A stretch of 6,195 nucleotides of DNA from positions 1 to 6,195 of the forward strand of contig JAJRTK010000424.1 in the NCBI GenBank assembly GCA_024278345.1, read 5' to 3'. Source of the DNA: a bacterium. Its GTDB lineage: Bacteria; CSSED10-310; JAJRTK01. The position numbers and the translations under genes are program-made. Shown here one piece after another: positions 1-4,930 of the stretch. Under the pieces are notes generated by a model. It had not been told where the DNA came from. It saw nothing but the letters and a program-made list of their open reading frames with translations, and ran no database searches. Positions within the stretch are counted from its first letter, which is position 1. Every line of letters begins with the position of its first letter.

Positions 1-186
1 CGGGCAACGCCTCGCTGTCGCTCGGCGGGTCACGCCGCGCGTTACCCGTAGGTCGTCCGGGGATTCCATCCCCTGGCAGGGCTTCGCCCTGCACCCACCA
101 GGGAGTTACCTCCCTGGACCCACGTTTTTGTACGCTCCGCGTCTTTTTTGGGTTTTGTTGCGTGTCCCGGCTTAGCTGGATACCCC
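1..186 (+). repeat. Hairpin-array repeat, copy A (cut by window start)
   Basis: This is a direct repeat of 1358-1524. It holds consecutive perfect hairpins: GGGGAT/ATCCCC (59-73, loop TCC), GCAGGGC/GCCCTGC (76-92, loop TTC) and CCAGGGAG/CTCCCTGG (98-117, loop TTAC). A T-rich tract follows, with a small ACGC/GCGT stem before a run of T (about 132-149), and then a 25-bp terminal motif beginning GTGTCCCGGCTTA and ending GGATACCCC (162-186). Stems match copy B while the loops differ, so the folded structure seems to be what is kept. The block probably extends left of the window, because its first bases match the reverse complement of the window's last bases (CTCGGCGGGTCACGC). The function is unknown. 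The hairpin plus T-tract could terminate transcription, but that is inference. Confidence 0.8.
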
Positions 187-995
187 CTGAGTAGAACCTT
201 GCTCATCGTTTCGGTCTTTGGCACGAGATCTGTCTCCAAGGGGTTCCGGCCCCCCCCATTTGCCGGCGCCGACGACCATGGTTTCCAAGATTTTCCATCT
301 CTGCTGGCCGGTACCCACTCGGGAAGACTTTCCAGCGATGGCGCCGCGGCTCCCGCGGAAGAGCAGGTCTCCGTGGCCTGGCTTCGAGGACGAGGAGTGA
401 TTGCTCCAGCATTTGAAGAGCCTCGACCGTCGTCATTGGTGATCGGCGGAGCCGACTCACCTCCGGTCGGCATGCCACCCGCCAGCCGCGACGTACAAAG
501 GGGGTCTGGGCTCGCGCTCCCTGGAGAGGGTCTTGATGCCATCCAAAGCGATGACCGGTCCCACCTGCCGAAGCGGCCGCCGGTGATCGGTCCCATGGGT
601 TTCAGCCCGTCCGGGGACTTCGTTGATGGCGCCCCGCCGAGAAAACGCCGGGAGCGGAAGGCAAGTTCAAGAAAAGAGGAGCGGTCTTGTTTTTTTGGTC
701 CTTGAGGTATGATACAGGCAAAGGTCTGAGGGAGTTTTGGATGTAAGGTCGAAACTCCGGGGTATCCATAGACTCGGAACTCTCATCACGAATCGTCACG
801 AGGCGGTCCGAGGCGCGTTTTCACCAAGGAGGAGGAAGGCCCCACCGGAGGCGTAGTCTTGCGCTACGTCGAGGAGCTGGCCGACGAGGACGCCGGTGGA
901 AACGATGGATCGGCTGCCGCGGTAGAGACGTGATGAGAGTTCCGGGTTGGAGCCTGAAAAAAATTGAACTTCTGCCCTGAACGCAGCCTTCGATG
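187..995. other. Gene-free stretch with scattered repeat fragments
   Basis: I can defend no gene here. The open frames that cross it run into repeat sequence at their ends, lack convincing ribosome binding sites and resemble no family I know. Visible items are a run of eight C (250-257), a CCGCGG-CTC-CCGCGG hairpin (344-358), and a 27-bp stretch at 432-458 that matches 2317-2343 at 25 positions and includes a TCGGC-GGA-GCCGA hairpin. A fragment of the terminal repeat motif (GGGGTATCCA, minus orientation) sits near 759-771. A possible -10 box TATGAT (708-713) has a poor upstream partner TTGTTT (687-692) at only 15 bp. The stretch could be decayed coding DNA, but I cannot identify a parent gene. 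Confidence 0.5.
432..458 (+). repeat. 27-bp dispersed repeat, copy 1 of 2
   Basis: It matches 2317-2343 at 25 of 27 positions by hand alignment. Both copies end in a hairpin with a GGA loop and GC-rich stem (CGGC-GGA-GCCG), followed by ACTC. It is part of the same modular repeat background as the hairpin arrays. Confidence 0.65.
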
Positions 996-1149
996 GGGAC
1001 CTATCAGATCCGGTTGACAAGTCCACGCACGAAAGGAACCCACCGTTCAATTCCGTGAATCCCGTCCAGCCCGCCACCGGCAAGATGCCGATGCCACCAG
1101 GGCGGCGCCGCGGAGTGTAAAGCAAAAACGCGGGGATTTGATAGGTCCC
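996..1149 (-). mobile_element. 154-bp MITE-like element, copy 1
   Basis: This is a miniature inverted-repeat transposable element, inverted relative to the copy at 4569-4722. The left terminal repeat is GGGACCTATCAGATCC and the right one is its complement with one mismatch (15/16). The two copies have equal length with four mismatches and no gaps in my hand alignment. The flanks are CTTCGATG (988-995) and CTTCGGTG (1150-1157), an 8-bp target duplication with one later substitution. Inside are a GCCGGTG-type hairpin, where one C-G pair has become a wobble pair, and a perfect TTGACA hexamer at 1014-1019 with no good -10 partner. No transposase is encoded, so it must have been moved in trans. 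An 8-bp duplication occurs in several IS families; I cannot assign one. Confidence 0.88.
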
Positions 1150-1232
1150 CTTCGGTGGTCAGTGCGTCGGGGGAACCCTAAACGGGAAGTAAACTTTTTT
1201 CAGCCTTGAAGGCGAGACAAAACAAAAGAAAA
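1150..1232. other. Short gene-free spacer between MITE and degraded repeat
   Basis: This holds the right target duplication of the MITE (1150-1157), a run of six T at about 1195-1200 and an A-rich purine tract. I see no gene and no clear terminator stem. Confidence 0.4.
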
Positions 1233-1329
1233 ACCCCGCAGCGTACAAAGAAGGGTCCAGGCAGGAGTGCCCCCGGTGGGTCCGGGGCGGAGCTTGGAGG
1301 CGCGGGGGTATCCACGTAAAGCGGGACAC
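1233..1329 (-). repeat. Degraded inverted copy of the hairpin-array repeat
   Basis: Read on the minus strand, it begins with the terminal motif (1305-1329, complement of GGGGTATCCACG and GCGGGACAC). It passes through a CCCCGG/CCGGGG hairpin (1271-1287, loop TGGGT) and reaches a segment like CCTGGACCC...TTGTACGCTGCG before a T-rich tract (about 1238-1262). The order of parts differs from copies A and B, so this is a rearranged or decayed relative. With copy B just to the right it forms a loose head-to-head inverted pair. Confidence 0.55.
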
Positions 1330-1357
1330 TTCATGGATTGTGGTAATGCCAATCGTC

Positions 1358-1524
1358 CGGGCAGCGCCTCGCGCTGCTCGGCGGTCGTCTGGGGACATCG
1401 TCCCCAGACCCCTGGCAGGGCTTTGCCCCGCACCCGCCAGGGAGCTCGCTCCCTGGACCCACATTTTTGTACGCTGCGCGTCTTTTTCTGGTTTTGTCGT
1501 GTGTCCCGGCTTAGGTGCATACCC
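1358..1524 (+). repeat. Hairpin-array repeat, copy B
   Basis: This aligns with positions 1-186. The hairpins are CTGGGGAC/GTCCCCAG (1389-1407, loop ATC), GCAGGGC/GCCCCGC (1415-1431, loop TTT, one mismatch) and CCAGGGAG/CTCCCTGG (1437-1456, loop CTCG). The T-rich tract with an ACGC/GCGT mini-stem follows, then the terminal motif at 1501-1524. In the first stem the inner closing pair is C-G here and T-A in copy A, with both partners changed, which points to selection on the fold. The loop sequences are not conserved. Confidence 0.85.
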
Positions 1525-1753
1525 GAAGCGCGGCATCCGGCAGGGAAAGCAAAGGTGCTCCCTGGTGAATGCTGGGCGAAGGCCCTTGCCAGGGGCCCGG
1601 GCACATACGTCCCCGGGCTACCGCCGAGCGAGCCGGAGCGCAGCGGAGGCAATGGCCGCAGACCATAACCGCGGCGCAAAAAAGGCGCGTCAAACTGTCC
1701 CGCTTTGCGTGGATGCCCAAACTTCGCGTGAAGATTCATTTAACCCCTTTTGC
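1525..1753 (+). repeat. Mosaic repeat region upstream of the SRPBCC gene
   Basis: This carries a 7-bp hairpin GCCCGGG/CCCGGGC (1595-1618, 10-nt loop), a 19-bp stretch at 1652-1670 that matches 2350-2368 at 18 positions, and a variant of the dispersed terminal motif at 1696-1718 (TGTCCCGCTTTGCG then GGATGCCC). The same order of parts occurs after the SRPBCC gene at 2350-2509, so the gene is flanked by direct repeats of this mosaic. I see no convincing promoter. The frame of the downstream gene is open through here, but the repeat content argues that this is not coding. Confidence 0.55.
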
Positions 1754-1758
1754 AGAGG
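1754..1758 (+). promoter_or_regulatory. Ribosome binding site of the SRPBCC gene
   Basis: AGAGG lies five bases before ATG 1764. It decides in favour of this start over in-frame upstream starts such as the ATG at 1569, which lie in repeat DNA. Confidence 0.6.
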
Positions 1759-1763
1759 TCAGG

Positions 1764-2303
1764 ATGTACATCGAAAGTAGTGACATTGTGGAGCATTCCG
1801 CTGACGAAGTTTACGTTCTTGTGCGGGACGAGATGGACAAGATTGTACCGTTCCTGCCAAATGTCGATACCATTGAGCTTGTGGAACGGGAGGAGACCGA
1901 GCGAGGGCCGAAGATTCTAAGAAACTGGCGTGCAAAAATAGAGATTCCTTCCTTGGTGAAAAAATTTGTCAGCCCTGACATCGCCAAGTGGGCCGATCAT
2001 GCATGGTGGAACGATGCCGATTACAGCGTTGATTATGAGCTGAAAGGCGCGTGGCTTCCGGGTCTCTATACCTGCAAGGGGACCAACAGTTTTCGGCCCG
2101 GCGGCGAGGGCAAGACTGAGGTCAAGGTTACCGTGAACCTTGAGATTCATGGTGATCAGATTCCCGGCATACCGCGGTTTTTGTCCAGCAGAGCGGTTCC
2201 CGCCATCGAAGGACTCATACAGCGACTCATGAAGCCAAATCTTACCAGCCTAGCCACGGGCCTGAAGCACTACTTCGCCGCCCAAGAGAAGGAAGCCGGT
2301 TAG
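1764..2303 (+). CDS. SRPBCC-family (START/polyketide-cyclase-like) protein
   Basis: This encodes a 179-residue soluble protein, a normal length for a single SRPBCC domain, a helix-grip fold that binds lipids or other hydrophobic ligands in a deep cavity. The pattern fits: a first strand (MYIESSDIV), a short helix (SADEVYVLVRDEM, residues 12-24), alternating strands rich in charged residues (about 36-60 and 86-128, including YSVDYEL and TEVKVTVNLEI), and a long C-terminal helix (about 144-175) that would close the pocket. The mid-region has several Trp (55, 76, 81, 82). No signal peptide or membrane segment is visible. The start was chosen for its AGAGG site and because upstream codons fall in repeats. 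The ligand and reaction are unknown. The family assignment comes from sequence pattern and remembered relatives, not from a search; an enzymatic role is not shown. Confidence 0.82.
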   Translation: MYIESSDIVEHSADEVYVLVRDEMDKIVPFLPNVDTIELVEREETERGPKILRNWRAKIEIPSLVKKFVSPDIAKWADHAWWNDADYSVDYELKGAWLPGLYTCKGTNSFRPGGEGKTEVKVTVNLEIHGDQIPGIPRFLSSRAVPAIEGLIQRLMKPNLTSLATGLKHYFAAQEKEAG

Positions 2304-2310
2304 AGAAAAA

Positions 2311-2510
2311 ATCGCGGTCATCGGTGGTCGGCGGAGCCGACTCTCCGTGATGGCCGCAGGCCATAACCAGCGCTCCCGGCGGAGGTCCGGAGGCCGCCTC
2401 CGCCGGGTACCAGGGCCGGAGACCCTGGCGCTGTGCCCGAATTTTACTGGATGGCCGAGACGATGGCCAAGGCCCCCGGCGACATTGTCCTGCCTTGCGT
2501 GGATACCCCA
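2311..2510 (+). repeat. Four-hairpin repeat cluster between convergent genes
   Basis: It starts eight bases after the SRPBCC stop. The hairpins are GTCGGC-GGA-GCCGAC (2327-2341), ATGGCC-GCA-GGCCAT (2350-2364), an 11-bp stem CCCGGCGGAGG/CCTCCGCCGGG (2375-2407) and CCAGGG/CCCTGG (2410-2428). The terminal motif variant lies at 2485-2509 (TTGTCCTGCCTTGCG then GGATACCCC). The part from 2377 to 2480 aligns with 6079-6175, and the first 27 bases of the cluster match 432-458. The stems lack a following T-run, so a classical terminator is not supported, although they could stop transcription or protect the mRNA 3' ends of the two convergent genes. This is inference. Confidence 0.75.
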
Positions 2511-2621
2511 GCAGGTGATTGCCCGGGGCCTTCGGAATTCCTCACGGTAGCCAGTGCCGAACCACGTGGAGAGCCGCCAAAGCGGCCACCGGATCCGGGA
2601 CTGAGAAAAACGGTGGACAGC
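2511..2621. other. Spacer downstream of the membrane protein gene
   Basis: This is the region past the 3' end of the minus-strand gene. It has one small hairpin, GCCGC-CAAA-GCGGC (2573-2586), without a T-run on the minus strand. A run of five T follows the minus-strand stop (complement of 2606-2610) without a stem before it. No gene is visible. Confidence 0.4.
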
Positions 2622-4313
2622 TCATGGGTTGGTATTTCGAGTTGCGGGCAGGAGAACGACTTCGTCAATGGCTACGACCAAGGGTCTCGGATCGGGTGTG
2701 CCACGTCCCGTGGCCGCCTTTCCCCGAAAGACCAAGCTGTTGTTGCCCAGCAGCAAGGAACCGGGTGGTAGATAGGTCTTGTAGACTCTCCACCCGGGCT
2801 TCAGATTGAATGTCGCAAGAAGCTCGCCGTTGAGCTCGATCTGGACGCCCGCCCCCGCGACGCCAGCCGCTGGTTGGAGAACCACTCTCAGGTTTCCCTC
2901 GAACCGTCGGAGTCGAGGGATCGAAAGGCGTGCTCGAGGGGCTTCCGCCCAGGCGAAACTTCGGCGTTTTCCTTCCGGTGGATAGAATCCCTCCAGGAGT
3001 CTTGGCCTAGTGGATGAGTCGAAATCCAACCGCTCGACGTTGGGCCAGGTGACGATGATCCAAGTCAGGGCAACGCAAACAGCAGTTGCTCCCGCGATGG
3101 TTCCCCGCCACCGCCGTTTTTCGCTCTGGCCAAGGAAGTTGGGGAGAAGAAGCAGAAGGGGAGAAAAGAGGCTATACCACCAGCAAGGTGCCGAAGAGAG
3201 GGCAAAAACGAAAAGGGCCAAAGCTCCACTTCCAAGGGCTCCTTGTGCCTTTTTCCACCGATGGCGAGTCAAGATGTAGACGCCAAGAACCGCGCCAATC
3301 CGCAGCAGGGAAAGGAGGCCTGGAATCTCCAAATCATAGAAAAGACCGGCAAATCCGAGCTGTCCTGTGACCAAAGGAGGATCATATTCGAACACTCTTT
3401 GGGGAAGTTCCAAATACCACCCGACGGTTCCTTGGACAAACAAATTTGGCGCCCAGACGAAAAAGGGCATGAGAAGAAGAAGGGGGAGTCCAACGACTAG
3501 AAACAGAGGCTTCACGGCGCTGAGCAAGTTTCCCTGGCTCCCATCACCCGGTTTTCGAAACGTAAAATGGTAGGCCACCGGAGGAAGAAGGAGGAGAGCT
3601 GTCTGACGCATGGTCAGGAGTGCCGCGAACCAGACGAAGGCACCCTTCCTACGCCCTTTTGCCATCGCGTCAGCGAAGAGAAGAAGCACGAACCAATACA
3701 AGTAAAGGTGCCCGATCCTCGAGAATCCACTGTATTTGGCGCTAGCCGCCAGAATCAACAACACGAAAAGTGGCAGGTTTCCTCCGGGACGGGCGCTCAT
3801 GCCTGCCAGTTTGCCTGCCAACCCAATGGTGGCAAGCAGCCCAAGAAAGCGTAGATCAATCCCCAAGAGCCATGGAGGCAGGTAGCTCAGCCAGAGCCCT
3901 GGAAGAAACGTCAAGGGAAGTGGCCAGGGCATTTGGTAGACGTGGTAGGGAGATTCCCCTTGCCAGAGCCTGTCCAGCGCCTTCTGGATTAGGGGCAACA
4001 TATCGGCATATTCGGCGTCCATGGGAAGATGAAAGATCGCTTGCACTGCCAGGAGCGCCACCGTGGAAACCAGACAGATGGCCAAGATCGCCGAAATCCC
4101 TCCCGGCCCCTCTTTTTGTTCCCACCGATTGCCGCTTTGAAGAAGCCACAGGAAGAGGCCCAGAAGAAGAGCTCCGATAGCCGCGTTTGCACCGGGTCCC
4201 AACCTGTTGGGAGTCGGGACGTAAAGCACGATTGCCAGGAGTCCGCCCAGGGAAAGGTAGCTCGTGGACACCCTCAAGATCTCACTTTTAGACAAAACTC
4301 CGAGATTGGGCAT
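2622..4313 (-). CDS. Polytopic GT-C-type glycosyltransferase with C-terminal beta domain
   Basis: This is a 563-residue integral membrane protein. About 11-13 hydrophobic segments span residues 16-423 (clear ones near 16-33, 43-59, 74-94, 152-169, 201-218, 226-246, 266-287, 332-349, 382-394 and 403-423). The first large loop has acidic residues and the pattern DAEYADMLPLIQ...LWQGESPYHVY (99-126), typical of GT-C enzymes of the GT87/GT39 type, where loop acids serve catalysis; RQTALLLLPP (236-245) also fits. These enzymes move a sugar from a polyprenyl-phosphate donor on the outer face of the membrane. Residues 424-563 form a soluble beta-rich tail (VQIELNGELLATFNL, PGSLLLGNNSLVF, DPRPLVVAIDEVVLL) like a carbohydrate-binding jelly-roll. 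ATG 4313 is the first start after an in-frame stop, though its ribosome site is weak. Donor and acceptor are unknown. Confidence 0.8.
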   Translation of the reverse strand: MPNLGVLSKSEILRVSTSYLSLGGLLAIVLYVPTPNRLGPGANAAIGALLLGLFLWLLQSGNRWEQKEGPGGISAILAICLVSTVALLAVQAIFHLPMDAEYADMLPLIQKALDRLWQGESPYHVYQMPWPLPLTFLPGLWLSYLPPWLLGIDLRFLGLLATIGLAGKLAGMSARPGGNLPLFVLLILAASAKYSGFSRIGHLYLYWFVLLLFADAMAKGRRKGAFVWFAALLTMRQTALLLLPPVAYHFTFRKPGDGSQGNLLSAVKPLFLVVGLPLLLLMPFFVWAPNLFVQGTVGWYLELPQRVFEYDPPLVTGQLGFAGLFYDLEIPGLLSLLRIGAVLGVYILTRHRWKKAQGALGSGALALFVFALSSAPCWWYSLFSPLLLLLPNFLGQSEKRRWRGTIAGATAVCVALTWIIVTWPNVERLDFDSSTRPRLLEGFYPPEGKRRSFAWAEAPRARLSIPRLRRFEGNLRVVLQPAAGVAGAGVQIELNGELLATFNLKPGWRVYKTYLPPGSLLLGNNSLVFRGKAATGRGTPDPRPLVVAIDEVVLLPATRNTNP

Positions 4314-4367
4314 AAGAACTCGATCTGTTGCCAGGAGCCACTTGATGATTGTCCGGCATGGTTTTTA

Positions 4368-4535
4368 TTAGAGTTGTGTTCCGCTCCGACCGGGCGCTGG
4401 CCAGCGCCCATCCGTCGCCGGGGGCTCCACTATTCTGAGCCACCGGCCGAACAAATGCCAGCCTGGACCCAGAAGAACCCCTGCCGCGCACAACAAATCT
4501 GACTTTTTCATGTGTTTTGTGAAACCCGGTGTCAT
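4368..4535 (-). CDS. Possible small membrane peptide upstream of the GT-C gene
   Basis: This is a 55-residue frame on the same strand as the GT-C gene, ending 54 bases before its start. The ATG at 4535 is preceded by GGGAG (complement of 4541-4545) at five bases, a better ribosome site than that of the GT-C gene. The protein begins MTPGFTKHMKKSDLLCAAGV and has one hydrophobic stretch (about residues 13-30, LLCAAGVLLGPGWHLFG), then an Arg-Pro-rich tail. This would suit a small single-pass or signal-anchored peptide co-transcribed with the transferase. I recognise no family. The tail overlaps an 18-bp perfect palindrome, so the frame could instead be a chance opening across a structured leader. 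Confidence 0.33.
   Translation of the reverse strand: MTPGFTKHMKKSDLLCAAGVLLGPGWHLFGRWLRIVEPPATDGRWPAPGRSGTQL
4392..4409. repeat. 18-bp perfect palindrome
   Basis: GGGCGCTGG is followed directly by its complement CCAGCGCCC. It lies 79 bases before the GT-C start, inside the 3' part of the possible small peptide. It could be a dimeric-repressor operator or, with a small loop, an mRNA hairpin ahead of the membrane protein gene. No T-run follows on either strand, so a terminator is unlikely. Confidence 0.6.
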
Positions 4536-4540
4536 GGTCG

Positions 4541-4545
4541 CTCCC
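4541..4545 (-). promoter_or_regulatory. Ribosome binding site for the small minus-strand frame
   Basis: On the minus strand GGGAG lies five bases before the ATG at 4535. It is the main reason to consider that short frame real. Confidence 0.4.
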
Positions 4546-4568
4546 GTTTCTAGCTGTTGAAAGTGGGC

Positions 4569-4722
4569 GGGACCTATCAGATCCCCGCGTTTTTGCTTTA
4601 CACTCCGCGGCACCGCCCTGGTGGCACCGGCATCTTGCCGGTGGCGGGCTGGACGGGATTCACGGAATTGAACGGTGGGTTCCTTTCGTGCGTGGAGTTG
4701 TCAACCGGATCTGATAGGTCCC
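4569..4722 (+). mobile_element. 154-bp MITE-like element, copy 2
   Basis: This is the better preserved copy. Its terminal inverted repeats (GGGACCTATCAGATCC at 4569-4584 and its exact complement at 4707-4722) are perfect over 16 bp. It is flanked by an exact 8-bp target duplication, AAGTGGGC, at 4561-4568 and 4723-4730. Relative to 996-1149 it is inverted, with four mismatches and no gaps by hand alignment. An internal hairpin CACCGGC-ATCTT-GCCGGTG lies at 4625-4643. It encodes no transposase. It sits in the divergent region between the GT-C operon and the alpha/beta hydrolase, 33 bases before the possible small minus-strand frame, so it may have displaced or supplied promoter sequence. Joining the flanks at one AAGTGGGC restores a plausible empty site. 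Confidence 0.93.
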
Positions 4723-4735
4723 AAGTGGGCCTTGT

Positions 4736-4907
4736 GGTCATCGGTGGTGCCTTCGGCAGATCTTGAAATGCTGGCATTCTTTGGTTCCCATTCCTAAGGT
4801 CCCCTCCACTACATCTACCAGGGACGCCCCCCTGATTTCACCTCAATTTCTTGGGAAAGTGGCGGAGTCCGGCGTGGCGAGAGCTGCCGAAGGCACCACC
4901 GATGACC
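4736..4907. repeat. 24-bp inverted-repeat pair upstream of the hydrolase
   Basis: GGTCATCGGTGGTGCCTTCG plus GCAG (4736-4759) is repeated as its exact complement at 4884-4907, 124 bp apart. Similarity continues outward (GGCCTT left, AAGGCC right) after a two-base gap. The left arm starts a few bases after the MITE target duplication. The first 13 bases (GGTCATCGGTGGT) also occur at 2316-2328. The pair could be a second small element or a long RNA stem before the hydrolase. I see no target duplication. No gene is visible inside. Confidence 0.7.
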
Positions 4908-4917
4908 AAGGCCAGCC

Positions 4918-4923
4918 AGGAGG
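4918..4923 (+). promoter_or_regulatory. Ribosome binding site deciding a TTG start
   Basis: A perfect AGGAGG lies seven bases before TTG 4931. No comparable site precedes the in-frame ATG at 4763 or the GTG codons at 4859 and 4874. This supports the later start of the hydrolase. Confidence 0.6.
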
Positions 4924-4930
4924 GTTGGAG

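Noticed and set aside
98-149. Rho-independent terminator made of the CCAGGGAG stem and nearby T runs
   Set aside because: The T run starts several bases after the stem and the mini-stem next to the other T run is only four pairs. It is possible but not supported enough to call.
148-705. 185-codon plus-strand open frame
   Set aside because: It starts inside repeat copy A, has no clear ribosome site, an odd composition and no recognisable domain. Overlapping minus-strand frames are equally long, as expected for GC-rich non-coding DNA.
741-746. Minimal start-stop ATGTAA with GGAG six bases upstream and a TATGAT box near 708
   Set aside because: Such a short match is expected by chance, the -35 spacing is poor, and there is no downstream gene to regulate.
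835-932. Plus-strand stretch reading TKEEEGPTGGVVLRYVEELA and ending in TGA, which looked protein-like
   Set aside because: It has no good start codon or ribosome site and is only about 30 codons. I could not link it to a family; it could be a gene remnant but the support is too thin.
796-1125. 109-codon minus-strand open frame
   Set aside because: Its first 40 or so codons are the MITE, and the same peptide appears in the other MITE copy with a different continuation. This is element-driven read-through, not a gene.
1159-1739. Several overlapping minus-strand frames of 125-179 codons
   Set aside because: They are translations of the hairpin repeats in different frames, with Arg/Pro/Gly-rich sequence shared with other repeat copies and no domain.
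1569-1763. 65-codon N-terminal extension of the SRPBCC gene
   Set aside because: It reads through repeat DNA shared with 2350-2509, while the ATG at 1764 has its own ribosome site and begins exactly at the fold's first strand.
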